Source: Deltaproteobacteria bacterium
GTDB taxonomy: Bacteria > Myxococcota > JACPTQ01
Direction of reading: 5' to 3'
NCBI GenBank assembly: GCA_016192705.1
Contig: JACPTQ010000017.1
Span: 1-64,000, forward strand
DNA length: 64,000 bases
Positions 9,763-18,824 of this stretch are shown one piece after another (position 1 is the first letter of the stretch; every line of letters begins with the position of its first letter). The translations under genes and the position numbers were made by a program. Below the pieces are notes generated by a model. It was not told the origin of the DNA and ran no database searches. It was given only the letters and a program-made list of their open reading frames with translations.

Positions 9763-11231
9763 GGGGCGCTGGGAAGTGGATGCGTGCGGTGGTCGTCGTG
9801 GGTGCGGTGGTGGCGGTTGCGGGAGCGGAGGCTGTTGCGCGAGCGGAGGCGGGGGCGGGAGCGGGTGCGGGCGGGGGCGCGGAAGCCGCGGGCGAACCTC
9901 AGCCCGTCGCGGGGCTCATTGCGGCTCTGAACGCGGGCGACGCGGCGCAGATCGATCGCGCGGTGCGTGCGTTCCCGTTTGTGATCGTTCTCGAGGAGCC
10001 GGCTCTGCGCGGCGAGTTCAAGTTTTTGAAGCGTGAGGCGCCTCGCATCGTCGCGTGTACAGAACGCGCACGCGTCGGTGCGCGGCTCGGCGTCGACGCG
10101 AAGTTCAGCGCGGACGATGCGTGGTTCACTGAAATCTACACGCGGCTTCGCACGAGTGGGCTCGAGAGTCTCGTGACGTTTCGCGAAACGCCCGATGGGC
10201 GCGCGAGCGACACACAGTGGGTCGCGTCGGCGTGGGTCAAGGACGGCGCGTTCGCGGGCGCGATCCTCTCGTCACGAACCGTCGGCAAGCAATTCCCCTG
10301 GGCGCTCCTCGTCGGCATCTTCGCGGGCGCCCTCGGCTTCGGCGCCGCGGTTTTCCTTGGACGAACGCTGCGGCGACACGCGACAGCGTACGCCTTTGTG
10401 GCACCAACGTTTCTCGCAACCGCCGTTCTTCTTCTTTTCCCGATCGGATACGGCGTTGGCCTCGCCTTCATGTCGGGCGGCCCAGAAGGGCTCGACTTTA
10501 CGGGGTTCGCCAACTTCTCGGCCATCCTCGGGTCAGGTGAGTTTTACGCGACGCTCGGCGTCACGGTCCTCTGGACGGCGGTCAACGTTGCGCTTCATGT
10601 CGCCATCGGCGTCGCGCTTGCGCTCGCCCTTGCGGCGCCTTGGTTTCGCCTGCGTGGCGTTTTCCGCGCACTCCTTATTTTGCCGTGGGCGGTCCCCAAC
10701 TACATCACGGCGATTTTGTGGCGCGGGATGTTCGACTATCAATCGGGCGTTGTGAACGGCTTTCTGTCGGCGCTCGGCGTCGATCGCGTCGAGTGGTTCA
10801 GCTCGTTCGCATCGGCGTTCACCGCGAACGTCGTCACGAACACATGGCTCGGTTTCCCGTTCATGATGGTCATGACGCTCGGCGCGCTTCAGTCGATCCC
10901 GAGCGACCTGTACGAAGCGGCTGACGTCGACGGTGCGTCGCGATGGGCAAAGTTCCGCTCGATCACGCTCCCGCTCCTCGGCCCCGCGCTTTTCCCAGCG
11001 GTGCTCATGGGGAGCTTTTGGACGTTCAACATGTTCAACGTCATCTATCTCGTGTCGGGTGGCGAACCGCACGGCACGACCAACATTCTCATCACCGAAG
11101 TTTATCGCTGGTTCAAAGTCCACAACCGGTACGGGATCGCAGCGGCCTACGCGGTTATCATCTTTTTTGTGCTCGTGTTCTGGACGATCGCGACGAATCG
11201 GCTCAAGCGCCGCGTCGAGGCGATGGTCTGA
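9759..11231 (+). CDS. MalF-type ABC sugar transporter permease, orphan, with added N-terminal domain
   Basis: The C-terminal 290 residues are a binding-protein-dependent permease with six or so membrane helices and the EAA loop (EAADVDGASRWAKF, then ITLPLLGP) that contacts the ATPase subunit. It resembles MalF/UgpA. The N-terminus has a signal-like hydrophobic segment, an Ala/Gly low-complexity linker encoded by GCGGNN repeats, and an extracytoplasmic region of about 130 residues not seen in ordinary MalF. The GTG at 9759 overlaps the upstream stop (GTGA) and has an AAGG site before it; ATG 9780 is the alternative. No MalG or ATPase gene is adjacent. A binding-protein gene occurs 29 kb away. 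Confidence 0.85.
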   Translation: MRGAGKWMRAVVVVGAVVAVAGAEAVARAEAGAGAGAGGGAEAAGEPQPVAGLIAALNAGDAAQIDRAVRAFPFVIVLEEPALRGEFKFLKREAPRIVACTERARVGARLGVDAKFSADDAWFTEIYTRLRTSGLESLVTFRETPDGRASDTQWVASAWVKDGAFAGAILSSRTVGKQFPWALLVGIFAGALGFGAAVFLGRTLRRHATAYAFVAPTFLATAVLLLFPIGYGVGLAFMSGGPEGLDFTGFANFSAILGSGEFYATLGVTVLWTAVNVALHVAIGVALALALAAPWFRLRGVFRALLILPWAVPNYITAILWRGMFDYQSGVVNGFLSALGVDRVEWFSSFASAFTANVVTNTWLGFPFMMVMTLGALQSIPSDLYEAADVDGASRWAKFRSITLPLLGPALFPAVLMGSFWTFNMFNVIYLVSGGEPHGTTNILITEVYRWFKVHNRYGIAAAYAVIIFFVLVFWTIATNRLKRRVEAMV

Positions 11232-12928
11232 TGCGCACCATGGTTTGGGCGCTCGCAGGCGCGCTTTTCTTTTTTCCGCGACTCCTTCGGCGATGCTTGT
11301 TCGCGCTGCGGCGCCCCCGGATTCTCAAATATGTCCTCGCGGGCGATGTCGTTTTTCAGTCGCCTGCGCGACGCTGGTTTCCGCCGCGGCGCAAGGTGAT
11401 TGCGCTCGATGCGCTCGACGACGAATGGATCGCCGTTGGCGCCGATCCCAAAGTTCATGCGGTCATCGTCGTCTTCGAGGCGCTGCACGGTGGATACGTC
11501 GCAGCCACCGCAATTTTTGAGCGGCTGAAGAAACTGCGCGAGACAAAGCGGGTCGTTGTTTACGCGCCCCATTTGGGAAACCGCGATCTCGTTGCGGCGA
11601 CTGGTGCGACGTCGATTGCGCTCCCGCCGTCGGGTGGCGTTCACCTGACGGGGATTGGCGTCGAAGTGACGCACGTGCGTGGTTTGCTTGCACACGCGTC
11701 GGTGCACGTCGATGTCGATGCCGCGGGAAAGTACAAAGGCGCGCTTGAACGTTTCACGCGCGACGATTTGTCGGCGCCGCAGCGCGAGGTCTTGGAGTCG
11801 ATTCTCGATTCATGGTCGGGCGATTTTGCGGCGCGAATCGCCGAGGGGCGTGGTCGAACGCGCGACGACGTTGCCGCGTGGATTGCGCACGGCCCATACA
11901 CGGCCGAAGCCGCGCGGCAAGCGGGCCTCATCGACTGCGTTACGTACGAAGACGATTTGAGGGACGACCCGACCGGGGGTGGCGACTCAAAGAAGAAGGC
12001 GCCCCCCGTGGTGGAGCGGGCGCGTGCGGGTTCACCGATTCCGCCGCGTGTATGGCCGCGCCTTCCCGCGAGTCAGGCGATCGCCGTCGTGACGATGAAG
12101 GGCCTTATCCACATGGGAGCGAGCCGTTCGTTTCCCGCGCTGACCGTGGGTGAGAAAACCGTTCGAGCCGCGCTTAAACGGGCGCGCGAAAATCGGCGCG
12201 TGCGGGGCGTGTTGCTCGCGATCGATTCGGGTGGCGGCTCCGCGCTTGCGTCGGATCTCATTTGGGACGAGGTCGTGCGGACGCGTCGCGAAAAGCCGGT
12301 TGTGGCGTGGATGGGGAACGTCGCGGCCTCGGGCGGATATTATGCGGCCGCACCGGCGAACGAGATCGTTGCGTCGCCGTTCACCTTGACCGGATCGATT
12401 GGCGTCATTTCGGGGCGATTTATTCTGGCGGATCTTTTTCGGCGACTTGGCGTGACGCGCACGCTGGTCGCGCGGGGACGATTCGCCGAGCTCGATGCGG
12501 TCGGCCAGCCGCTCAGCGACGAAGCGCGCGCCGTGATTCAAGCGCAGGTTGCGGACTGCTACGAGCGATTCTTGTCGCGCGTCGCGGAGGGGCGGAAACT
12601 TCCAGTCGACGACGTACGCAAACTTGCGGAGGGGCGTGTCTACGCGGGGCGCGACGCCGTGACGCATCATCTCGTCGATCACCTGGGCGACTTCACGTTC
12701 GCGCTCGATCGCGTTCGCGAGCTTGCAAAAGCACCCCGCGGACGGCCCGTGTCCTTTGATCCAGCCGGGAGTCCCTTTGCGCGCGGCGACCGCACGTCAC
12801 TCCACGCGCTCATCGAAATTGTTTGGGGAGCCGTCAGCGATCCCGCGCTCGCGGAAGTCATCGCCCTCGCCAATTTGTGCGACGGTGCTCCGCTCGCCCT
12901 CATGCCCGACCGCTATGCGCTGTGCTGA
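11231..12928 (+). CDS. sppA: Signal peptide peptidase SppA, long form (family S49)
   Basis: A membrane serine protease of the S49 family that degrades cleaved signal peptides at the inner membrane. The 565-aa protein has an N-terminal membrane segment and two tandem S49 domains, as in the E. coli 67-kDa enzyme. The catalytic Lys is in DAAGKYKGALERF (first domain) and the catalytic Ser in NVAASGGYYAA (second domain). The ATG overlaps the permease stop (TGATG), so the two are cotranslated. The longer frame upstream lies inside the permease gene and is not used. Confidence 0.93.
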   Translation: MRTMVWALAGALFFFPRLLRRCLFALRRPRILKYVLAGDVVFQSPARRWFPPRRKVIALDALDDEWIAVGADPKVHAVIVVFEALHGGYVAATAIFERLKKLRETKRVVVYAPHLGNRDLVAATGATSIALPPSGGVHLTGIGVEVTHVRGLLAHASVHVDVDAAGKYKGALERFTRDDLSAPQREVLESILDSWSGDFAARIAEGRGRTRDDVAAWIAHGPYTAEAARQAGLIDCVTYEDDLRDDPTGGGDSKKKAPPVVERARAGSPIPPRVWPRLPASQAIAVVTMKGLIHMGASRSFPALTVGEKTVRAALKRARENRRVRGVLLAIDSGGGSALASDLIWDEVVRTRREKPVVAWMGNVAASGGYYAAAPANEIVASPFTLTGSIGVISGRFILADLFRRLGVTRTLVARGRFAELDAVGQPLSDEARAVIQAQVADCYERFLSRVAEGRKLPVDDVRKLAEGRVYAGRDAVTHHLVDHLGDFTFALDRVRELAKAPRGRPVSFDPAGSPFARGDRTSLHALIEIVWGAVSDPALAEVIALANLCDGAPLALMPDRYALC

Positions 12929-12956
12929 GAGACCGCTGCAGATTCGTTAAAGACCC

Positions 12957-13370
12957 TTACTCGGCGCGTGACTCCACGTACACGACTTCGATCTCCCCGG
13001 TTGAATCGTCCGCCGAAACGGCGAGACAGATATCCAACCCGAGGTATCCGAAGTACGTCTGATCCTCGATCCACGGCTTTTCCGGGCAACTCGCACGAAC
13101 CTCCACCTCATGCCAGATCTGCGCGGGATGCTGTCTCTGGCGAAACGTTGTCTGGCCCAGGTGGTACTCGCCCGTGAGTTTCCGACGATCGGGAAACCCC
13201 CCTCCATCGCTCATAAACGTCGGATCGCAGACAAACGCATTGACCTCCCGATCAACGATCGCCAGCACTTCGGCCCATCGACCGCGGAAGAGTGCTTCCG
13301 CTTCCGCGCTATCACTCCAGGTATTTGATTCTGTTCCCCAGTCGGGAACGGGCACGCGTCGCATCCCCAT
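12957..13370 (-). CDS. Conserved-looking hypothetical protein, 137 aa
   Basis: The start was chosen at MGMRRVPVP because a strong AGGAGGG site lies six bases upstream. The protein is soluble, acidic and Trp/Asp-rich, without signal peptide or membrane segment. No family is recognised. It lies just downstream of and on the same strand as the HAD phosphatase gene (17-bp gap), so the two probably form a transcription unit. The function is unknown. Confidence 0.75.
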   Translation of the reverse strand: MGMRRVPVPDWGTESNTWSDSAEAEALFRGRWAEVLAIVDREVNAFVCDPTFMSDGGGFPDRRKLTGEYHLGQTTFRQRQHPAQIWHEVEVRASCPEKPWIEDQTYFGYLGLDICLAVSADDSTGEIEVVYVESRAE

Positions 13371-13387
13371 TTTGGGCCCTCCTGGAT

Positions 13388-14032
13388 TCACAGCCGGTTG
13401 ATCCAGGTCTCCACGTCGAAGAGCGTGTCGCCCACAAAATCGGCGGCGCTCTGATCTTCGCCGGGTGTACAGCCCGCGCGCACGGCCGCGACGCAAAGGC
13501 CAGCTGCGTGAGCCGCCGCAATTCCATCTGAGGTGTCTTCGATGGCGAGAGCTTCGTGGGGCAAAACCGCGAATCGTGAAAGCGCTGTTTGGTACGGGTC
13601 GGGCGACGGCTTTCCGCGCGCGTAGTCTTCGGACGCCACGAACCCGTGGAAGAGATCGGCGATGCCGATTGCGGCGAGCGACAGCGCCACCTCCTCGCGC
13701 GAGGATCCGGACACGACGGTTTGCAAGAAACGGCTGCCGAGGCGGCGCGGAACCTCTTGGGCACCGGGGAGTGCGCGAACGCCGCGTTCTTGCGCAACTG
13801 CGGCACGTTCTCGAACGGCGAGGGCGATGAGGTCGTGCCGTGCGATGGTCAGCGCGTGGTTTTTGCAGACGAGCGCGTGGACTTCGTTCCAACTGTGGCC
13901 GACAACGAACCGTCGTTCTGCGGCGGATGCGGTCTTTCCGAGCGCCGCGAGCACGCGCGAGATAACGTCCGCGTTGTCGGCTTCGCTGTCGACGAGCGTC
14001 CCGTCGAGGTCGTAGAAAATCGCGCGTCGCAT
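13388..14032 (-). CDS. HAD-superfamily hydrolase, phosphoglycolate/beta-phosphoglucomutase-like
   Basis: A 214-aa HAD protein. Motif I is FYDLDGTLVDSEAD near the N-terminus (nucleophile Asp in DLDGT), motif II is VSGSSRE, motif III is the Lys in ARGKPSPDPY, and motif IV is AIEDTSDGI. A helical cap follows motif I. This pattern belongs to the Gph/CbbY/beta-phosphoglucomutase branch, which acts on small phosphorylated metabolites. The exact substrate cannot be read from sequence. The frame runs open upstream into a mobile element; ATG 14032 directly precedes motif I. Confidence 0.88.
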   Translation of the reverse strand: MRRAIFYDLDGTLVDSEADNADVISRVLAALGKTASAAERRFVVGHSWNEVHALVCKNHALTIARHDLIALAVRERAAVAQERGVRALPGAQEVPRRLGSRFLQTVVSGSSREEVALSLAAIGIADLFHGFVASEDYARGKPSPDPYQTALSRFAVLPHEALAIEDTSDGIAAAHAAGLCVAAVRAGCTPGEDQSAADFVGDTLFDVETWINRL

Positions 14033-14079
14033 AGCCGAGGCGTAGCCCCGCGCGTCGCACGCTGTCAATTGCCGCTTGA

Positions 14080-14792
14080 GCCCTGATTCCCGGATGACGG
14101 CCAAGATTTGCGTGGGCGGGCGGGATCTGGGCGCGCGCCGGCTCGCGGAAGTCCTCGGGTCTGACAAGAAATGTGGGTCTGCGCGAAATGAATCAGACAT
14201 TATGAGACCGGCAACTCCGTGTACCGTCGGCACCTCATCCCCTGCGGACGCGAGCCTCTGCTTGCCCAATCCCCGCCCGCCCAACCAGAAACTGGCCGTT
14301 TCCCTGGAACGGCGGTTGAGAGATTTGGGTGTCGATCGAGCGTCAGCCGACACCCAACGGGTGAACCCTTCGTATCGCCCTCAAGCCTTAGAAAAATGTC
14401 CCCGGGGAAGCGCGACCCACATTCTCGTAGCGTCGGCAGGGGCACCGCATAGGCGCGCCTATTCTGCGAGCGGTCTGCAGGCAAGCCGGTGGCTTGCCTG
14501 TGCGAGCAGAATGGCGAGGGCGACGGAACACCCGAAATCTTTGTGTGCTCGGAGTTGCAAATGCCGGTTGTGCTCGACCGAACTTGGTGTCGCGGCAGTG
14601 CCGCGCAGCCCGCAGCCCCACCTTTGAGCAGGGTCTGCAGCGCGATATCGGCTGGGATCACCGACTCTCGCTTGCCTCTTTACAGTGGCTCAGTCGTGCG
14701 CGTTAGTTCAGACCCGAGGACGTCGGCGCGCCGAAGCGGCACCTGCCGACGCTACGCGCGGAAGATGACTGGTCGCTTAACCGGGGATTGGG
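14080..14792 (-). mobile_element. MITE-like element, copy 1 (inverted, with nested insert)
   Basis: One of three copies (others at 35452 and 41560); this one is inverted relative to them. It is flanked by the 9-bp direct repeat GCCGCTTGA (14071-14079 and 14793-14801). The ends form imperfect inverted repeats (ATCCCCGGTTAA type), with a second inner inverted pair, GTCCTCGGGTCTGA/TCAGACCCGAGGAC. The copy is about 160 bp longer than the others because of a nested insert (14481-14631). It has no transposase. A reading frame is partly shared between copies, but no recognised protein is encoded. It fills the gap between the HAD gene and the TPR-like gene. Confidence 0.85.
14481..14631. mobile_element. 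Nested 151-bp insert with hairpin, within MITE copy 1
   Basis: The segment is absent from the other two element copies. It is bracketed by the direct repeat GGTCTGCAG (14472-14480 and 14632-14640), as expected for a second insertion with a 9-bp target duplication. At its left edge CAGGCAAGCC-GGT-GGCTTGCCTG (14478-14500) is a perfect 10-bp stem with a 3-base loop. A smaller palindrome, GCGGCAGTGCCGC, lies near 14592-14604. Confidence 0.65.
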
Positions 14793-14842
14793 GCCGCTTG
14801 AAAAGTGGACGCGGGCGCCCTCGGGCTCCTAGAATTCTCGTT

Positions 14843-15592
14843 ATGCATCGAGATGCGCGCCGTGGGGCGTCCGCCGAGCCGGCCTATAGGGCTGATGTTC
14901 GCCGTCTTCTGGAGCGCGGTCTTCGTGAGTTTGGACTCAATCAGGTCGACGCCGCGATCGCGCTGTGGGAGGCGGTTTTGGGCATCGATCCCGCAAACCT
15001 ACGCGCGACGCGGTACATCGCCTATGCACACGGTGTGGGTCGGGGAGCGGCTGCGAAAGCGGAAACGTTTGCGGGTGCGGTAACGGAAGCGGAAGCGGAT
15101 GCGGAAGCCGAGGCGGATGCGGGTGCGGAGGCCGGCGAGGCGACGGGGGACGTCGAAGAAATGGTCGTCAACGCGGAGACGATCGGCGGCGCCGTCGAGC
15201 CGCTCCGCCGAAAGATGCAGGAGCTCTTTGCACTTGGAAATTTCACCGACACGTTTGTGGTTGCGAACAACATTCTGGCCGCGCTTCCCGACGACGTCGA
15301 AGCGATCGCGACGCGTCAGCGTGCAAGCGATGCGTTGCAGAAGATCTATTTGTCAAAGATCGCCTCTCTCGACGAACCGGTTGAGGTGCGGCTCACGCCA
15401 GAGGAGATTGTGTGGCTAAACTTGAACGCTCTCGAGTCGGACGTGTTCGGACGCATCGACGGCAAGACGACGTTGGCGGCACTTCTTCCATCGGTTGACC
15501 CGGAACGTCTCGACGCCCTCCGATTCTTGGCGCGCCTCGCTGACGATGGGTCGATCGGAGTTCCCGGAAGACGGACGTTGAAAAAACGCTAA
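14843..15592 (+). CDS. TPR-like hypothetical protein with charged linker
   Basis: A 249-aa soluble protein. The start was chosen at MHRDARRG; upstream frame lies in the mobile element. The N-terminal third contains a TPR-like helix pair (DAAIALWEAVLGIDPANLRA). Next comes a Glu/Ala/Asp-rich low-complexity linker (about 75-105) encoded by GCGGAAGCGG repeats, then a second TPR-like pair and a C-terminal region with LTPEEIVWLNL and IDGKTTLAALL. No enzymatic motif is visible. It may be a scaffold or adaptor, but the function is unknown. Confidence 0.75.
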   Translation: MHRDARRGASAEPAYRADVRRLLERGLREFGLNQVDAAIALWEAVLGIDPANLRATRYIAYAHGVGRGAAAKAETFAGAVTEAEADAEAEADAGAEAGEATGDVEEMVVNAETIGGAVEPLRRKMQELFALGNFTDTFVVANNILAALPDDVEAIATRQRASDALQKIYLSKIASLDEPVEVRLTPEEIVWLNLNALESDVFGRIDGKTTLAALLPSVDPERLDALRFLARLADDGSIGVPGRRTLKKR

Positions 15593-15670
15593 TTCCTGCC
15601 TTTATGCTTTCCTGATAAGAGTGGTTTTTGTTTTCCTCTGGGGTTGTGAAACCGAGTGAAAGGGAGCGCC

Positions 15671-16876
15671 ATGTCGCAGGTGAAGAAGATTGTGCTCGCT
15701 TATTCGGGCGGGCTGGACACGTCGGTCATTTTGAAGTGGTTGGTCGAGACGTATCGCGCGGAAGTGATTGCGTACGTTGCCGATGTTGGACAGGGCGACG
15801 AGGTCGCCGAAGTTTGTGAGAAGGCGAAGAAGACGGGCGCGTCGCGCGTTTTCGTAAAGGACTTGCGCGCAGCGTTTGTCGAGGACGCGGTGTTCCCGGC
15901 GCTGCGTGCGAATGCGGCGTACGAAGCGGGCTATCTGCTTGGGACGTCGCTCGCTCGGCCGATCATCGCCGAGGGGCAGATGGACGTCGCACACGAAGTG
16001 GGAGCCGACGCGGTGTCGCACGGCGCGACCGGTAAGGGGAACGACCAGGTGCGGTTCGAGCTGGCGTATTATCACTTCGACCCGGCGATCCGCGTCATCG
16101 CCCCATGGCGCGAATGGGACTTGCGCTCGCGCACCGACTGCATCGCGTACGCGAAGGCGCACGGAATTCCGGTACCGGTCACAACTGAGAAACCGTACTC
16201 ATCCGATCGCAATCTGTTCCACATCAGCTTTGAGGGCGGTGTACTCGAGGACCCGTGGGCCGAGCCGAACGACGATATGTTTGTGCTCACACGATCACCC
16301 GAGCGCGCGCCGGATAGGCCCGTGGTCGTCGAGGTCACGTTCGAGGCGGGCGTACCGGTTGCGGTCGATGGCGAGCGGCAGGGCGCGGTCGCGCTTCTTG
16401 AGCGGCTGAATGCGCTCGCGGGTGAGCACGGCGTCGGTCGGCTCGACATCGTCGAGAGTCGCGCTGTTGGGATGAAGTCGCGCGGCGTTTACGAAACGCC
16501 GGGCGGAACGGTGCTGCACGCGGCGCATCGGGCTGTTGAGTCGGTGACACTCGACCGCGAGGTGATGCGGATTCGCGATTCGCTGGTGCCCGAGTACGCG
16601 CGTCTCGCTTACGCTGGATATTGGTTTTCGCCGGAGCGCGAGGCGCTGCAACGGTTTGTCGATGAGACGCAACGCCGTGTGACCGGCACCGCGCGCATGA
16701 AACTGTACAAGGGATCGTGCGCGGTGGTCGGCCGAAAGAGCGCCGACTCGCTCTATCGCCCCGAGTTTGCGACGTTTGAGCGCGACAACGTTTACCGGCA
16801 GGCCGACGCCGACGGGTTCATCCGCATTTCGTCGCTGCGCCTGCGGCTCGACGCCCTTCGTGCGCGGGGGTTGTAA
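15671..16876 (+). CDS. argG: Argininosuccinate synthase
   Basis: Joins citrulline and aspartate with ATP to form argininosuccinate, the penultimate step of arginine synthesis. The N-terminal PP-loop is [27 protein letters not shown] and the Arg/Asp-binding motifs ([18 protein letters not shown]-like) are present. The 401-aa length is normal. ATG 15671 is preceded by AAAGGGAG; a GTG five codons upstream in the same frame is less likely. No other arg gene is adjacent. Confidence 0.97.
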   Translation: MSQVKKIVLAYSGGLDTSVILKWLVETYRAEVIAYVADVGQGDEVAEVCEKAKKTGASRVFVKDLRAAFVEDAVFPALRANAAYEAGYLLGTSLARPIIAEGQMDVAHEVGADAVSHGATGKGNDQVRFELAYYHFDPAIRVIAPWREWDLRSRTDCIAYAKAHGIPVPVTTEKPYSSDRNLFHISFEGGVLEDPWAEPNDDMFVLTRSPERAPDRPVVVEVTFEAGVPVAVDGERQGAVALLERLNALAGEHGVGRLDIVESRAVGMKSRGVYETPGGTVLHAAHRAVESVTLDREVMRIRDSLVPEYARLAYAGYWFSPEREALQRFVDETQRRVTGTARMKLYKGSCAVVGRKSADSLYRPEFATFERDNVYRQADADGFIRISSLRLRLDALRARGL

Positions 16877-16951
16877 GAGAACAGACGGCAACGCGGTGCG
16901 TTGCTGACAGGCGTTGCTCCGGGCCGCCCGCTGGGGTATTTAACCGCGGAA

Positions 16952-18670
16952 ATGTCTCGCTCGGTGGTTGTTTATCTCCATTCGCACCTCCCGTGGGTTC
17001 TTGGCCACGGACGTTGGCCGCATGGCTCGGACTGGTTGTGCGAGGCGGTCGCTGAAACTTACTTGCCGCTCACCGCAGTTTTTCGATCCCTCTTGCGCGA
17101 CGGAATTCACGCGCGTTGCGTATTGGGTGTAACGCCCGTTTTGGCGGAGCAGCTCGCGCATCCCGAGTTTGCGAAAGAGTTTGAACACTACCTCGCGCAT
17201 AAAATCGATTCGGCGGAGCGCGACGCACGAAACTTCGCGTCGACCTCGCCAGAACTTGAAGCGCTCGCGCGGCGTTGGATCGATTTTTATCGTTCGACGG
17301 AGCGATTGTTTTTCACAGACCTCGGCTGCGACTTGGTTGGAGCGTGGCGAAGCCTCGCCGCACAGGGCGCGATCGAATTGGCCACGTCCGCCGCGACGCA
17401 CGGCTACCTTCCGCTTCTTGCGCGCGACGATTCCATTCGACGTCAGCTCGCGGTTGGCGTCGCGACGCACACGCGGCATTTTGGTCGACGACCGCACGGC
17501 GTTTGGTTGCCCGAGTGCGCGTATCGTCCGGCCGGATGGTGGGAGTCGCCGTTTCCAGATTTTCAGCTTTCAGCGGAGCGCCCCGGGGTCGAGACGTTTC
17601 TCGACGAAGCGGGGCTTGGTTATTTTGTTGTCGACAGCCACCTGTTTCGGGGTGGCCGGCCCGCAACATTCTATTTGGAGCGTTTTCAGAATCCGGCCGT
17701 CGCGCCCGCGAGAACCGCGACGATTGGAGATTCCGACGCGGGTGGCGGAGGCGATGCGCGCGGGCGGTTCCCGATCGATCGGGCCTACACCGTTGGCGAC
17801 GCGCGGGTGGCCGTGTTTGCGCGCGATCCCGCGGCGGCTCGGCAAGTCTGGAGCCGCGCCGAGGGCTACCCAGGTGACGGCGCGTACCTCGAGTTTCACA
17901 AGAAGCACTACCCAGGCGGGATGCGGTATTGGAGCGTGACGGAATCGGGGGGCGATTTGGGGGCCAAGCAAGTGTACGATCCAGCCCTCGCCGAGGTCCG
18001 TGTGCGTTCGCACGCCGAACATTTTGTCGGTGTGCTTGGGCGGTCGCTCGCGGGCGCGGCGCGTGGCGTCGCGTGTGTCGCGTTTGACACCGAGCTTTTT
18101 GGGCATTGGTGGTTCGAGGGGCCGGCCTGGTTGGAGGCGGTCTTGCGGGCGGTGGCGCGGAAACAGGCCGACTTTTCGATCGAGACGCCGGGACACACGC
18201 TCGAGGCGGTGCCGCCTTCGCGTTCGATTTCGCTCCCCGAGGGGTCATGGGGCGATGGCGGTGGGCACGGCGTTTGGCTGAACGACAACACGCGATGGAC
18301 TTGGCGCCTTGTTTACGACGCGGAGTTGCGGATGGCGGAGGCGGCGCGGCGGGCGTCGGAGCTTCCGGCGGCGCGGCGCGTGGGGGCGGGGCGAATTTTG
18401 CGCGAGATGGGGCGCGAGCTGCTTTTGCTCGAGTCGTCGGATTGGCAATTCTTGATTACGACGGCGGGCGCGCCGGATTATGCCGAGCGGCGGCTTCGCG
18501 AACATCACGATACGTTCCGGCGAATTGCGGCGGTTTGGGAGCGGTTTATCGAGCGCGGCGCGTTGTCCGATGAGGATGGTGCGATTTTGGATGCGATCGA
18601 GAAGTTGCCGCGGCCGTTCGCTGCGGTCGACGAGCGAGTTTGGTGGGGAGAAGGAAAAGCAGGTAACTGA
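16952..18670 (+). CDS. GH57 family alpha-1,4-glucan branching enzyme
   Basis: A 572-aa glycoside hydrolase family 57 protein. The N-terminal HSHLPWV, the nucleophile region VWLPECAYRP (Glu) and the acid/base region FDTELFGHWWFEG (Asp) match GH57 branching enzymes of the Thermus/Thermococcus type, including the C-terminal helical domain. It forms alpha-1,6 branches in glycogen. galT and glgA follow on the same strand, giving a glycogen/galactose unit, and the GH57 enzyme would replace GlgB. ATG 16952 was chosen because homology begins there (MSRSVVVYLHSHLPW). Confidence 0.92.
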   Translation: MSRSVVVYLHSHLPWVLGHGRWPHGSDWLCEAVAETYLPLTAVFRSLLRDGIHARCVLGVTPVLAEQLAHPEFAKEFEHYLAHKIDSAERDARNFASTSPELEALARRWIDFYRSTERLFFTDLGCDLVGAWRSLAAQGAIELATSAATHGYLPLLARDDSIRRQLAVGVATHTRHFGRRPHGVWLPECAYRPAGWWESPFPDFQLSAERPGVETFLDEAGLGYFVVDSHLFRGGRPATFYLERFQNPAVAPARTATIGDSDAGGGGDARGRFPIDRAYTVGDARVAVFARDPAAARQVWSRAEGYPGDGAYLEFHKKHYPGGMRYWSVTESGGDLGAKQVYDPALAEVRVRSHAEHFVGVLGRSLAGAARGVACVAFDTELFGHWWFEGPAWLEAVLRAVARKQADFSIETPGHTLEAVPPSRSISLPEGSWGDGGGHGVWLNDNTRWTWRLVYDAELRMAEAARRASELPAARRVGAGRILREMGRELLLLESSDWQFLITTAGAPDYAERRLREHHDTFRRIAAVWERFIERGALSDEDGAILDAIEKLPRPFAAVDERVWWGEGKAGN

Positions 18671-18685
18671 AATAATGGATTCTAG

Positions 18686-18810
18686 AGGTTGCTCAAAAAC
18701 GTCCAGATGCAAGGCAGGCGCGGAAAGCCGCGAGCTGACGCAGTATTCAGATATACGCGGAAGCGAGCGGCGGCGCGCCAACGCCGCAGATGGGTGTTTT
18801 TCAGCAACCT
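18686..18810. repeat. 125-bp interspersed repeat with inverted ends
   Basis: The ends AGGTTGCTCAAAAAC and TTTTTCAGCAACCT form inverted repeats, with GC-rich inner sequence. It resembles a short palindromic intergenic repeat family seen in many proteobacterial genomes. It lies between the branching-enzyme gene and galT, just upstream of the galT ribosome-binding site, and would form a hairpin in the transcript. No coding capacity. Confidence 0.75.
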
Positions 18811-18824
18811 GAAAGGGAGCGAGC

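Noticed and set aside
14076-14627. 183-aa open frame in MITE copy 1 as a real gene
   Set aside because: Shared frame with the other copies is partial, no domain is recognised, and the region is a mobile element with inverted ends.
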